Below, piece after piece: positions 18,636 to 28,950 of a stretch of DNA of 64,000 nt. This DNA comes from Schwartzia succinivorans DSM 10502 (GTDB lineage: Bacteria > Bacillota > Negativicutes > Selenomonadales > Selenomonadaceae), in the NCBI RefSeq assembly GCF_900129225.1, contig NZ_FQUG01000003.1:341388-405387 (forward strand). Direction: 5' to 3'. Within the stretch, counting starts at the first letter, position 1. Every line of letters begins with the position of its first letter. The translations under genes were made by a program, and so were the position numbers. Below the pieces are notes generated by a model. It searched no databases. It saw nothing but the letters and a program-made list of their open reading frames with translations, and was not told the DNA's origin.

Positions 18636-19402
18636 TTTTTTTGGCAGCCGGAACACAGGACGGACGTGAGCTCGCCGGCTATCTGCTCAGCAAAGGATAT
18701 TCAGTAACAGCTTCCGCGGTAAGCTCTTACGGAGGAATGCTTCTGAAAAAATATCCGGGAATTGTAATAAATGATGAGCCGTTGGACGAAGAGGGACTTG
18801 TTGAATACATTGGGGAGCATGGTATTAAATTGTTTGTTGATGCCAGTCATCCGTATGCGGCAAATGTTTCTCAAAATGCAATGAATGCCTGCAAAAGGAC
18901 GCATATTCCATATATCCGCTATGAACGAAAGGCAGTACCGGTGGATTATGATAAGGTATATGCCGTCGACGGCTACGAGGAAGCATCAAAGAAGGCTGCT
19001 TCTCTTGGTAAAAACGTGTTCTTAACAACGGGAAGCCGAAATCTGAAAGCATTCGCAGAGTCACCGTATCTGAAGGACTGTGTTTTGACAGTACGGCTGC
19101 TTCCGACGGCAAAGGTTATTGCTGAATGTACAGAGCTTGGTTTCTCCCCTAAAAATATCGTAGCGCTGCAGGGGCCGTTTTCAACGGAATTAAACATAGC
19201 ACTCTACCGTCAGTACGAGGCGGATGTTATTGTTACAAAGAACAGCGGAGAGGTCGGAGGAACCGATACAAAGCTTGAGGCAGCAAAGGCGCTTGGGCTG
19301 CCGGTTGTCATGATTGACCGCCCGAAGATTTCTTATGATGAAATTGCGTATACTTTTGAAGATATAGCCGCTTTTGCAGAGAAGCATATCGCAAAGAAAT
19401 GA
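18632..19402 (+). CDS. cbiJ: Cobalt-precorrin-6A reductase
   Basis: NAD(P)H-dependent reduction of the corrin ring; 256 aa. FLAAGTQDGRELAGYLLSKG at the N-terminus, VDASHPYAANVSQNAMNAC, IPYIRYERK and the C-terminal VTKNSGEVGGTDTKLEAA segment are all typical of CbiJ/CobK. ATGA overlap with cbiH. Confidence 0.95.
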   Translation: MIFLAAGTQDGRELAGYLLSKGYSVTASAVSSYGGMLLKKYPGIVINDEPLDEEGLVEYIGEHGIKLFVDASHPYAANVSQNAMNACKRTHIPYIRYERKAVPVDYDKVYAVDGYEEASKKAASLGKNVFLTTGSRNLKAFAESPYLKDCVLTVRLLPTAKVIAECTELGFSPKNIVALQGPFSTELNIALYRQYEADVIVTKNSGEVGGTDTKLEAAKALGLPVVMIDRPKISYDEIAYTFEDIAAFAEKHIAKK

Positions 19403-19411
19403 GGGATTAGC

Positions 19412-20044
19412 ATGGATTATATTAAACAGCCGATGGAAATCGAGAACCGCAGCATGGAAATAATTGCGCCGCATCTTGAAGGATTGAATCTTGATGAAGC
19501 GCAGACAAAGGTTTATTCCCGAATGATTCATGCATCGGGAGATGTTGAATACGCTCCGGTCATTAAAATTCATCCTGATGCTATCAAAGCAACGCAGGAG
19601 GCACTGAAAAAAGGCGCCAATATCTACACAGATGTTGAAATGGTCCGTACGGGTATCCATAAGGCATCCTTCAACCGTTATGGCGGAAAGATTGAGTGCC
19701 GTGTTTCTGACCCGGAAATCGCAAAGCTTGCAAAGGAAAAGGGCATTACGCGTTCCATGGCTGCAATGCGTTCCTTTGGCAAGGATTTGGATGGCGCAAT
19801 AATCGCAATCGGAAATGCACCTACAGCACTTTTTGAAGTACTGCGTATGGTGGATGAGGAAGGAATCAAACCTGCCGTCATTATCGGTATTCCTGTTGGG
19901 TTTGTAGGCGCAGCGGATTCCAAAGAGCTTCTGGCAAAGAATACTAAAATTCCTTACATTACGGTAGAAGGAACCAAGGGCGGCAGCCCGATTGCCGCAT
20001 CCGCAATCAATGCCATCATGTATCTGCTGGATAACCGCAGATAA
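19412..20044 (+). CDS. cbiC: Cobalt-precorrin-8 methylmutase
   Basis: Moves the C11 methyl to C12, giving cobyrinate. 210 aa; the active-site histidine lies in SRMIHASGDVEY, followed by IYTDVEMVRTGI and the C-terminal GIPVGFVGAADSKELL. ATG 19412 is 9 nt after cbiJ with GGGATTAG just ahead. Confidence 0.96.
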   Translation: MDYIKQPMEIENRSMEIIAPHLEGLNLDEAQTKVYSRMIHASGDVEYAPVIKIHPDAIKATQEALKKGANIYTDVEMVRTGIHKASFNRYGGKIECRVSDPEIAKLAKEKGITRSMAAMRSFGKDLDGAIIAIGNAPTALFEVLRMVDEEGIKPAVIIGIPVGFVGAADSKELLAKNTKIPYITVEGTKGGSPIAASAINAIMYLLDNRR

Positions 20045-20081
20045 TCCAATAAATATTCAACATTCAAAGGGGCAGGCTTCA

Positions 20082-21464
20082 ATGAATACGAAAATTCCAC
20101 GTATTGTAATTGCTGCAACACAGAGCGGTTCCGGAAAAACCACTATAGTTACGGGACTCCTTGCCGCACTGCGTAACAAAGGACTGAAGGTACAGTCTTA
20201 CAAAATTGGACCGGATTATATTGACCCCGGATACCATAAACTGGCAAGCGGGAGGCCTGCGCACAACCTTGATACATGGCTTGTATCAAAAGAAAAACTG
20301 AATGAAATCTTTCAGAAAACGGCAAAGGACGCTGATATTGTCGTCATAGAGGGAGTAATGGGACTCTACGACGGCGGAAAGAACGGAATAAGCTCGACGG
20401 CAGAGATATCCAAGCTCCTTGATGCGCCGGTTTTGCTGGTTATCAACGCAAAGTCCATGGGAGAATCTGCTGCTGCGATAGCCCTCGGTTTTAAGAGCTA
20501 TGATCCTGAGGTCAATATCAGCGGAGTAATTCTTAACCGTCTTGGCTCAGCGACTCACCGCAGCATGATAGAGGAAGCCCTTGACCGTCTTGATATCCCC
20601 GTTTACGGTGCTGTCATGCGCAACGATGCAATGATACTTCCTGAGCGGCATTTGGGCCTTGTTCCTGTAGAGGAAAACCGTAAGGAAAAGGAAACGGTCG
20701 AAGAGATTGGAAAGACTATTGCCCGTGAAATAAACATAGAGAAGGTTATAGAGCTGGCAAATTCGGCATCTGAGCTTCCAGGAATTGAGGAATGTGCAGG
20801 AGACCGCGGCAGCGATGTCAAAATCGCAGTCGCCCGTGACGACGCATTTTCTTTTTATTATCCTGAAAGCCTTGCAGTGCTCGAAAAATACGGCGCTGAA
20901 ATCGTGCCCTTCAGTCCGCTTAAGGACAGGGAGCTTCCTGAGTGCGACGGCCTTATTCTTGGTGGCGGATTTCCGGAAATGTTTGCAAAAGAGCTTTACG
21001 ACAACGAAGGTATGCGTGAGTCGATACGCAGGGCAGCAAAAGACGGGCTGCCGATTTATGCGGAATGCGGCGGATTTATGTATCTCATGAAGCGCATGAT
21101 AGATTTTGAAAAAAATGCGTATCCTATGCTTGGAATAGTTCCCGGAGAAGTAGAAATGAACCGTAAGCTGCAGACTGTTGGGTATGTCTCGGCAGAAATG
21201 CAGCGGGACACAGTGCTCGGTCCAAAGGGAACGGTACTTCACGGACATGAATTTCACTTTTCATCCGAATGTGCCCCGTCGGAGGGAACGAAATATCCGA
21301 GAGCATTTACGTTTGTGAGGACAAGAAAAAAAGAACCCTACGACGCAGGATATGCTGAAGGAAATATCCTTGGTTCGTACCTGCATCTTCATTTTGCAGG
21401 ATGTCCGCAGGCTGCCGAACATTTTGTAAATGTTTGCAGAAAACGTAAAAATCAGGAGGCGTAA
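20082..21464 (+). CDS. cbiA: Cobyrinate a,c-diamide synthase
   Basis: ATP- and glutamine-dependent amidation of the a and c acetate side chains. 460 aa: N-terminal dethiobiotin-synthetase-like P-loop ATQSGSGKTTIVTG, then YKIGPDYIDPGYH, and a C-terminal glutaminase with the nucleophile in YAECGGFMYLM. The frame is open further upstream into the end of cbiC, but ATG 20082 has AAAGGGG ahead and matches family N-termini (IPRIVIAATQSG). Confidence 0.95.
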   Translation: MNTKIPRIVIAATQSGSGKTTIVTGLLAALRNKGLKVQSYKIGPDYIDPGYHKLASGRPAHNLDTWLVSKEKLNEIFQKTAKDADIVVIEGVMGLYDGGKNGISSTAEISKLLDAPVLLVINAKSMGESAAAIALGFKSYDPEVNISGVILNRLGSATHRSMIEEALDRLDIPVYGAVMRNDAMILPERHLGLVPVEENRKEKETVEEIGKTIAREINIEKVIELANSASELPGIEECAGDRGSDVKIAVARDDAFSFYYPESLAVLEKYGAEIVPFSPLKDRELPECDGLILGGGFPEMFAKELYDNEGMRESIRRAAKDGLPIYAECGGFMYLMKRMIDFEKNAYPMLGIVPGEVEMNRKLQTVGYVSAEMQRDTVLGPKGTVLHGHEFHFSSECAPSEGTKYPRAFTFVRTRKKEPYDAGYAEGNILGSYLHLHFAGCPQAAEHFVNVCRKRKNQEA

Positions 21465-21465
21465 A

Positions 21466-22029
21466 ATGGGACAGATTGTGCTTGTCACCGGCGGCGCGCG
21501 CAGCGGAAAAAGCAGTTTCGCTGAAAAGTACGCTGCACGGTATGGAAAACACATCGCATACATTGCGACCTCGCAGATTTTTGATGATGAAATGAAATTC
21601 CGGGTCAAGCTCCACAGAGAGCGCAGACCGGCTGACTGGAAAACCTTCGAGGCTCCCTTCGATGCGCATGAGGCGCTTAAAGAAGCAGGTAAGGAGCATG
21701 ACATGATTCTTTTTGACTGCCTTACGATATATGTAAGCAATCTTTTGTGCTCCCTGCCGTCTATTGAGGATTCGGATAAAAACTATGCTCTTGCAAAGGA
21801 AAAAATCGGACTTTTGCTTGAGCAGGCAAAAAATAATAACGGAACGACGATTTTTGTGTCAAACGAAGTAGGAAGCGGTATCGTTCCGGAAAATCATCTT
21901 GCACGGGAATATCGTGATATAGCAGGCCTTGTTAATCAGATGGCAGCCAAGGCCGCTGACAAGGTTTATCTTGTGTCCTGCGGTATTCCGGTGGATATCA
22001 AAAAAATTGCTGAAGTTTGGGAGGAATGA
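21466..22029 (+). CDS. cobU: Adenosylcobinamide kinase / adenosylcobinamide-phosphate guanylyltransferase
   Basis: Activates adenosylcobinamide for nucleotide-loop assembly, by phosphorylation then GMP transfer. 187 aa; P-loop VTGGARSGKSSFAEKYA at the very N-terminus, then IAYIATSQIFDDEMKFRV and SNEVGSGIVPENHLAR, the CobU signatures. ATG 21466, two bases after the cbiA stop, follows AGGAGG at a proper distance; an upstream ATG at 21430 lies inside cbiA. Confidence 0.95.
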   Translation: MGQIVLVTGGARSGKSSFAEKYAARYGKHIAYIATSQIFDDEMKFRVKLHRERRPADWKTFEAPFDAHEALKEAGKEHDMILFDCLTIYVSNLLCSLPSIEDSDKNYALAKEKIGLLLEQAKNNNGTTIFVSNEVGSGIVPENHLAREYRDIAGLVNQMAAKAADKVYLVSCGIPVDIKKIAEVWEE

Positions 22030-22031
22030 AC

Positions 22032-23561
22032 ATGGCGAACTGTATCATGATGCAGGGAACTAGTTCCCATGTTGGTAAAAGTATACTTGTAACGGCACTT
22101 TGCCGTATTTTATATCAGGATGGTGTCCATGTTGTACCGTTTAAGGCCCAGAACATGGCATTAAATTCCTACGTAACCCGTGACGGCAAGGAAATGGGAC
22201 GGGCACAGGTTGCACAGGCAGAGGCCGCAGGCCTCGAACCGATGGTAGAAATGAACCCTGTTCTCCTGAAGCCGACAGGAAATGCCAGCTCACAGATTGT
22301 TGTTATGGGACAGCCTGTAGGGAACATGTCCGCAAAGGATTATCACAAGGGATATTCAGTTAAGCTCTTCGGGCATGTCAAAGAAGCACTGGCAAAGCTT
22401 CAGGACGAATATGACACCATTGTTATTGAAGGCGCGGGAAGCCCTGCCGAAGTAAATCTTCATGACAATGATATTGTTAACATGCGTGTAGCAAAATATC
22501 TGAATGCGCCGGTTTTTCTCATTGCAGATATCGACCGTGGAGGTGCTCTGGCATCTCTTGTCGGAACACTGGAGCTTCTTGAGGATGATGAGCGTGACCT
22601 CGTAAAAGGCCTTATCATCAATAAATTCCGCGGTGACGTGACACTTTTGAAGCCAGCGGTAGATTTCCTTGAAAAGAAAACCGGAAAGCCGGTACTTGGT
22701 ATTATTCCGCATCTTGATAATCTTGGCATAGATGATGAGGATTCTGTATCGCTGGAGGATAAGCCTGAAAAAGAAAAGGCACAGGCTGACCTTCATGTGG
22801 CTGTAATGCGCACACCGAAAATCTCGAATTTTACAGATTTTGACGCTATTGCCAGTGAGAAGGATGTATCGCTCCATTATGTAACGGATGTTGAAAACTT
22901 TGGACATCCTGACCTCATCATGCTGCCGGGCAGTAAAAATACAACCGAGGACATGCTCTGGCTCCGCTCCAGTGGTCTTGAGGAAAAGATTCGGGAGGCA
23001 GTGGAGGCAGGTACTCCTCTTATCGGAATCTGCGGCGGCTATCAGATGCTTGGAAAAGAAATCCGCGACCCGCATCATACAGAATCAGAGCATGACGGAA
23101 CAACGGGCCTTGGTTTCCTTGACATGGCAACTACATTTATCGAGAGCAAGCTGACATCGCAGGTTACAGCGGACTGCCATGACTGGAACTTTATGGGAAC
23201 GAAAATTTCTGCGAAAGACCTTCATGGCTATGAAATTCACATGGGTGAGACAGAATTTTTCGGAGACAAGGATGAGCACCCGATAACAATCACTGAACGG
23301 CGCGGTGAAAAATGCGCTGTTGAAGAAGGAACGTCCCGTGCCGACGGCATGGTATTCGGAACGTATATTCATGGAATTTTTGACCATGACGAATTCAGAC
23401 GTGCAATGCTCAACGTACTCAGAGTGAAAAAAGGTCTGGAGCCTCTGGAAAATACGCGCAGCCTCTTTGCTGAGAAGCAGCGCGCATATGATCGTCTGGC
23501 TGAGACCGTTCGTGCGAACCTTGATATGGATAAGGTTCGGGAAATACTGGCGGCACAATGA
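22032..23561 (+). CDS. cbiP: Adenosylcobyric acid synthase (CbiP/CobQ)
   Basis: Amidates the remaining b, d, e and g side chains of adenosylcobyrinate a,c-diamide. 509 aa: P-loop CIMMQGTSSHVGKS, LNSYVTRDGKEMGRAQ, and a class I glutaminase with nucleophile in GICGGYQMLG. Three starts are possible (TTG 22017, ATG 22026, ATG 22032). GGAGG at 22020-22024 is well spaced only for 22032. Confidence 0.95.
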   Translation: MANCIMMQGTSSHVGKSILVTALCRILYQDGVHVVPFKAQNMALNSYVTRDGKEMGRAQVAQAEAAGLEPMVEMNPVLLKPTGNASSQIVVMGQPVGNMSAKDYHKGYSVKLFGHVKEALAKLQDEYDTIVIEGAGSPAEVNLHDNDIVNMRVAKYLNAPVFLIADIDRGGALASLVGTLELLEDDERDLVKGLIINKFRGDVTLLKPAVDFLEKKTGKPVLGIIPHLDNLGIDDEDSVSLEDKPEKEKAQADLHVAVMRTPKISNFTDFDAIASEKDVSLHYVTDVENFGHPDLIMLPGSKNTTEDMLWLRSSGLEEKIREAVEAGTPLIGICGGYQMLGKEIRDPHHTESEHDGTTGLGFLDMATTFIESKLTSQVTADCHDWNFMGTKISAKDLHGYEIHMGETEFFGDKDEHPITITERRGEKCAVEEGTSRADGMVFGTYIHGIFDHDEFRRAMLNVLRVKKGLEPLENTRSLFAEKQRAYDRLAETVRANLDMDKVREILAAQ

Positions 23562-24520
23562 ATACTGCAATTTTAGCCTTCGCCATTGACTGCGCAATAG
23601 GGGATCCCCGTTCGAGCTTTCATCCGGTTGTCTTAATCGGTAAGCTTATCTCCCTTTTTGAAGCATTTCTGTACCGCGAAGATGATTCCGACAACGTAAA
23701 ATTCTGCAAGGGTGCAGTCCTCATGCTGTGTGTCCTTATAATATCCTACTGCGCTGCTGATGGGATAATGTATCTGGCAGCGCTTGCACATAACGAATAT
23801 GTTACGTGGGCTGTAGGCGCATTGCTTCTGAGCTTTACGATTTCACCGAGAACTCTTTCCGAAGCAGGTCATGAGATAAGAGCATACCTTCTTGCAGGAG
23901 ATCTGGAAAATGCCCGTTTTAAGGTCGGCTGGATCGTGGGACGTGATACGGAAAACCTGACAGTAGGAGAGGTCACACGGGCCACAGTCGAAACAATATC
24001 CGAAAACATTGTGGATGGAATCGTTTCTCCGCTTTTCTTCTTTATGCTCGGAGGAGTACCCCTGGCAGTTATGTACCGCGCGGCGAATACAATGGATTCC
24101 ATGATAGGGTATAAGAATGATAAGTACATGTTCTTTGGACGTGCCGCTGCAAGAGCTGACGACGTATGGAACTATGTTCCTGCACGCATTACCGGAGTGC
24201 TTCTGATTTTTGCGGCATTTATCCTGCATATGGACTACCGCAATGCATGGCGGATTATGTGCCGCGATGCCAACAAACATCCCAGCCCGAACGGAGGCTA
24301 TACGGAATCAACAGTTGCCGGAGCACTTGGAATACAGCTGGGCGGACTTAACTATTATTTCGGAAAACCGTCATTTCGGACCTGTATGGGAGATCCCGTT
24401 CATGAGCTTGGCCCACAGCATATTCTTCAGGCTATAAGGCTTATGTATACGACAACGATACTCTTTTTGCTTGTTATGGCTGTTGTGCATTATTGGTATA
24501 CAGGAGGGCGCTTTTTATGA
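23558..24520 (+). CDS. cbiB: Adenosylcobinamide-phosphate synthase (CbiB/CobD), membrane protein
   Basis: Attaches aminopropanol phosphate to adenosylcobyric acid. 320 aa with several hydrophobic helices; IGDPRSSFHPVVLIG near the N-terminus, TVETISENIVDGIVSPL and the C-terminal HPSPNGGYTESTVAGAL motif are diagnostic. ATG overlaps the cbiP stop (ATGA), and its own stop overlaps the mtnA start. Confidence 0.95.
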   Translation: MNTAILAFAIDCAIGDPRSSFHPVVLIGKLISLFEAFLYREDDSDNVKFCKGAVLMLCVLIISYCAADGIMYLAALAHNEYVTWAVGALLLSFTISPRTLSEAGHEIRAYLLAGDLENARFKVGWIVGRDTENLTVGEVTRATVETISENIVDGIVSPLFFFMLGGVPLAVMYRAANTMDSMIGYKNDKYMFFGRAAARADDVWNYVPARITGVLLIFAAFILHMDYRNAWRIMCRDANKHPSPNGGYTESTVAGALGIQLGGLNYYFGKPSFRTCMGDPVHELGPQHILQAIRLMYTTTILFLLVMAVVHYWYTGGRFL

Positions 24521-25572
24521 ATATCCTCGATTATGATACCGTAGCCCTTGATGATTCGGATTCGGCGCTTGTCATCATCGACCAGACGAAGCTTCCAAAT
24601 CAGCTTGAAATTCTTCATTTACACACACAGAAGGAAATCTGGGATGCGATTTACCTTCTGCAGGTCAGAGGCGCTCCGGCAATCGGTGTTGCGGCAGGCT
24701 ACGGAGTGTATCTGGCAGCAAAAGGAATTGATACAGAGGATTATGCTTTTTTTGAGCAGGAATTCGTAAAGGCATCTGACTATTTGAATTCTTCACGCCC
24801 GACAGCGGTAAATCTTTCGTGGGCGCTCAAACGCATGAAGGATGTTGTTATCGCAGGACGCGGAGGCAGTGTAGCTGACGCTAAGCAGAAGCTGTTGGCT
24901 GAGGCAAAGGCGATACAGCAGGAGGATATTGATACCTGCAGGCGAATAGGTGAACTCGGGCTGTCACTCGTAAAGCCCGGAGACGGAATCCTTACTCACT
25001 GCAATGCGGGACAGCTTGCAACGAGCCGTTACGGAACCGCCACCGCACCAATGTATCTCGGTCATAAACAGGGATATCATTTCAAAATTTATTGTGACGA
25101 AACACGTCCGCTGCTGCAGGGAGCAAGACTCACATCGTATGAGCTTTCAAGTGCGGGGCTTGATGTTACTGTGCTGTGTGACGGCATGGCAGCCTCACTC
25201 ATGAAGCAGGGGAAAATACAGGCTGTTTTCACAGGCTGCGACCGTGTTGCTGCGAACGGTGACGCGGCAAATAAAATTGGTACAATGCCTTTGGCTATAG
25301 CCGCAAAATATTTCGGCATACCGTTTTATATATGCGCGCCTTCGTCAACTATCGACATGTCATCGAAAACAGGCAGGGATATAAAAATCGAACAGCGTCC
25401 TGCTGAAGAAGTCACAGAGATGTGGTATAAAGAGCGCATGGCACCGAAGGATGTCAAGGTATTCAATCCGGCTTTTGATGTGACAGACGCAGAGCTTATC
25501 ACTGCAATCATCACCGAAAAAGGTATTCTGCGCGCGCCTTATACGGAATTTATCAAAGCAATATTCAAATGA
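24517..25572 (+). CDS. mtnA: S-methyl-5-thioribose-1-phosphate isomerase
   Basis: Converts 5-methylthioribose-1-phosphate to the ribulose form in methionine salvage. 351 aa; LQVRGAPAIGVAAGYG, the catalytic cysteine in LTHCNAGQLATSRYGTA, and the catalytic aspartate in GCDRVAANGDAANKIGT are present. ATG 24517 overlaps the cbiB stop (ATGA) and follows GGAGGGCG; the upstream in-frame ATG at 24493 lies inside cbiB. It is the last gene of the B12-riboswitch operon, an unexpected place for a salvage enzyme. Confidence 0.94.
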   Translation: MNILDYDTVALDDSDSALVIIDQTKLPNQLEILHLHTQKEIWDAIYLLQVRGAPAIGVAAGYGVYLAAKGIDTEDYAFFEQEFVKASDYLNSSRPTAVNLSWALKRMKDVVIAGRGGSVADAKQKLLAEAKAIQQEDIDTCRRIGELGLSLVKPGDGILTHCNAGQLATSRYGTATAPMYLGHKQGYHFKIYCDETRPLLQGARLTSYELSSAGLDVTVLCDGMAASLMKQGKIQAVFTGCDRVAANGDAANKIGTMPLAIAAKYFGIPFYICAPSSTIDMSSKTGRDIKIEQRPAEEVTEMWYKERMAPKDVKVFNPAFDVTDAELITAIITEKGILRAPYTEFIKAIFK

Positions 25573-25577
25573 AATAG

Positions 25578-26846
<1,269 letters not shown>

Positions 26847-26867
26847 CAAAAATATACAAAAATATTG

Positions 26868-26873
26868 TATAAT
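26868..26873 (+). promoter_or_regulatory. Probable -10 ahead of yajC
   Basis: TGTATAAT, 50 nt upstream of yajC in an AT-rich gap after tgt; no good -35 seen. Confidence 0.4.
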
Positions 26874-26924
26874 AACTCATTGGATTATAGTTAATTAGAT
26901 TACATATGTACTGGAGGAATAATT

Positions 26925-27254
26925 TTGAGTCAGGAAACGTTGGCAATGCTCAGCACGTACGGCCCGCTTGTTGCGGTAATGATTTTGTTCTACTTCATGC
27001 TTTACCGTCCGCAGAAGGCCGAGCAGCAGCGCCGTAAGGAAATGCTGGATAATCTCAAGGTCGGAAATGAAGTAATGACAGTCGGCGGTATATACGGTAC
27101 TATCAGCCGTATGGAGGATAATGTACTCCATCTTGAGATTGCAGACAAGGTTGTCATCAAGATTGCACGCTCTGCGGTAAACACAAACATCACGACGCGT
27201 ACATCCGCCAAAGCAGGCGTTGACATGCATTCGAATGAGATGAAGGCTGAATGA
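26925..27254 (+). CDS. yajC: Preprotein translocase subunit YajC
   Basis: Small accessory subunit of the SecDF complex: 109 aa, one N-terminal transmembrane helix (PLVAVMILFYFMLYRPQ), then a soluble domain with VGNEVMTVGGIYGTI. TTG start at 26925 with TGGAGGA ahead. secD and secF follow 1.7 kb downstream in the same direction. The stop overlaps the fthC start. Confidence 0.94.
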   Translation: MSQETLAMLSTYGPLVAVMILFYFMLYRPQKAEQQRRKEMLDNLKVGNEVMTVGGIYGTISRMEDNVLHLEIADKVVIKIARSAVNTNITTRTSAKAGVDMHSNEMKAE

Positions 27255-27844
27255 CATCCGGTCTGACTGAAGAAAAACGTATTTTCCGCAAAACTGCGCT
27301 TGAAAAACGCAGAGCACTTTCAAATACAGAAAGAACGAATCACAGCAGCATGATACAAAAGCTGCTGTTTGATTTTTCGGTGTTCAGAGAAGCAAAGCGG
27401 ATATTTGCGTTTGCATCAATGCCCGATGAAGTTCACACAAATGAAATTCTCGCAAAGATGCTTGAGGCAGGAAAGGAAGTATCCATTCCCCTCATAACCG
27501 GTCCCCGTAAAATGGAGGCTGCGGCATTTTCGGATATGGCTGACCTTGTTCCGGAAAAATATGGTATTTTGACTGTAAAACCCGAAAAACGGAGAATCCT
27601 TGACCCATCGGAACTGGATTTTGTCCTCGTACCGGGGGTCGCCTTTTCAAGGAACGGAATCCGCCTTGGCATGGGCGGAGGGTATTACGATGATTTTCTG
27701 AAAAGAGCATCATCTGCGTACCGGCTTGCGGTTGTTTACGGATGTCAGGTGTTTGATACTGTACCGCAGGAGCCGTGGGATGAGCAGGTGGATGCCATAC
27801 TTACGGAAAAAGGCATCGCTGTTTGTCCGAAACGCCAGAAATAA
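27251..27844 (+). CDS. fthC: 5-formyltetrahydrofolate cyclo-ligase
   Basis: ATP-dependent conversion of 5-formyl-THF to 5,10-methenyl-THF. 197 aa; N-terminal KRIFRKTALEKRRALS, central LVPGVAFSRNGIRLGMGGGYYDDF signature (split here as VPGVAF...GMGGGYYD). ATGA overlap with yajC. Sometimes annotated yqgN or ygfA-like. Confidence 0.93.
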   Translation: MTSGLTEEKRIFRKTALEKRRALSNTERTNHSSMIQKLLFDFSVFREAKRIFAFASMPDEVHTNEILAKMLEAGKEVSIPLITGPRKMEAAAFSDMADLVPEKYGILTVKPEKRRILDPSELDFVLVPGVAFSRNGIRLGMGGGYYDDFLKRASSAYRLAVVYGCQVFDTVPQEPWDEQVDAILTEKGIAVCPKRQK

Positions 27845-27849
27845 GTGTG

Positions 27850-28569
27850 GTGAAAATCGTGGAAGTAAAAATAGGAATTGCCCGTACATCAAAATATGCA
27901 ATGGATTACTGCGGCGACAGCTGTGATATAGCGGAGCGTCCTCACGGAGGAATATCCGCGGTCATTGCTGACGGGCAGGGAAACGGCCTTGCTGCCCATC
28001 ATACCAGCAGCTGGGTTGTAAATAAAGCTGTGTCGCTTTTGGCTGACGGAGCCCGCGACGGGGCAGTGGCACGTGCGGTACATGATTACCTCTATGCCAT
28101 GAAGGATAAAAAAGTCTCATGCACACTGACGGTACTGAGTGCCGACCTTGAGACGGAAACTGTCGTCATAAGCAGAAATTCGAACTGTCCGGTTATAATA
28201 AAGACGCCTGAGTACGAAACTGTATATGATGAAGAAGTTGGCCCGATTGGCGTAAACCGTCATATGAAGCCAATGATGTATGAAGTACCCTTTGAGGAAA
28301 ACATGATGGTGGTCTCCTATACTGACGGAATTGCACAGGCCGGCAGGAAGCGGGGAGGCCCTCAGGCTGATTTTGAAAAAATCATGGCAATAATTCGTGA
28401 CAATCCTGCCGAAGACGTAGATTACGTTGCAAAAGCGATACTTGAATACGCCTTGGAAATGGATCATGAACAGGCATCTGACGATATGACTGTCGTAGTG
28501 ATGAGTATTTTGGGGCAGTCACAGTCCGGACCGAAGATAGAGCAGATTTCGGTCACATATCCGTACTGA
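27850..28569 (+). CDS. SpoIIE/PP2C-type serine phosphatase domain protein
   Basis: A stand-alone PP2C-like phosphatase domain (about 239 aa) with no sensor, membrane or HAMP segment. The DCGDSCD/VIADGQGNG region supplies metal-binding aspartates, VVSYTDGIAQAGRK is the conserved TDG motif, and ASDDMTVVVM is the C-terminal DD motif. Such proteins dephosphorylate Ser/Thr-phosphorylated regulators, including anti-anti-sigma factors, but no partner is encoded here. The start is uncertain: GTG at 27847, 27850 or 27859 are all in frame just after fthC; an ATG-like start at 27823 would overlap fthC. Confidence 0.75.
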   Translation: MKIVEVKIGIARTSKYAMDYCGDSCDIAERPHGGISAVIADGQGNGLAAHHTSSWVVNKAVSLLADGARDGAVARAVHDYLYAMKDKKVSCTLTVLSADLETETVVISRNSNCPVIIKTPEYETVYDEEVGPIGVNRHMKPMMYEVPFEENMMVVSYTDGIAQAGRKRGGPQADFEKIMAIIRDNPAEDVDYVAKAILEYALEMDHEQASDDMTVVVMSILGQSQSGPKIEQISVTYPY

Positions 28570-28581
28570 GGAGACTTGACT

Positions 28582-28950
28582 ATGCGAATTGCTGTCGTGG
28601 GAGTCTGTGCATCCGGTAAGACTACTCTGGTTAAAGGTCTCAAGGATGCAGGTTATGATGCATACAATGTTGCCCAGGAGCATTCCGGAATACACAATTT
28701 CTGGAATAAGCATCATCCTGATATATTAGTCATGATTGATGCAACGCTTCCTGCAATTAAAAAACGCCGGCTTGTATATTGGGATCAGGAGCGGCTGGAT
28801 GTTCAGCATAAACGTCTTGCTGACGCAAAGGCCCATGCCAATCTCTTTATACAGACGGATGCATATAATGCGGACGAGGTCCGCGAACAGGTCATTGACT
28901 ACATAGAGACCTGGAAAAAGAATCAAACGGAAGGGAATGGAAATAGTTGA
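28582..28950 (+). CDS. Small P-loop NTPase-like protein, function unknown
   Basis: 122 aa. The N-terminus has a clear Walker A loop, VVGVCASGKTTLVKGL, and a later hydrophobic strand ILVMIDATLPA could serve as Walker B. No substrate-specific motif is recognised. ATG 28582 follows GGAG at 8 nt. It lies between the phosphatase and secD and its stop overlaps the secD start, so it is co-transcribed with the translocase genes. It resembles small nucleotide or nucleoside kinases only in general fold. Confidence 0.65.
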   Translation: MRIAVVGVCASGKTTLVKGLKDAGYDAYNVAQEHSGIHNFWNKHHPDILVMIDATLPAIKKRRLVYWDQERLDVQHKRLADAKAHANLFIQTDAYNADEVREQVIDYIETWKKNQTEGNGNS

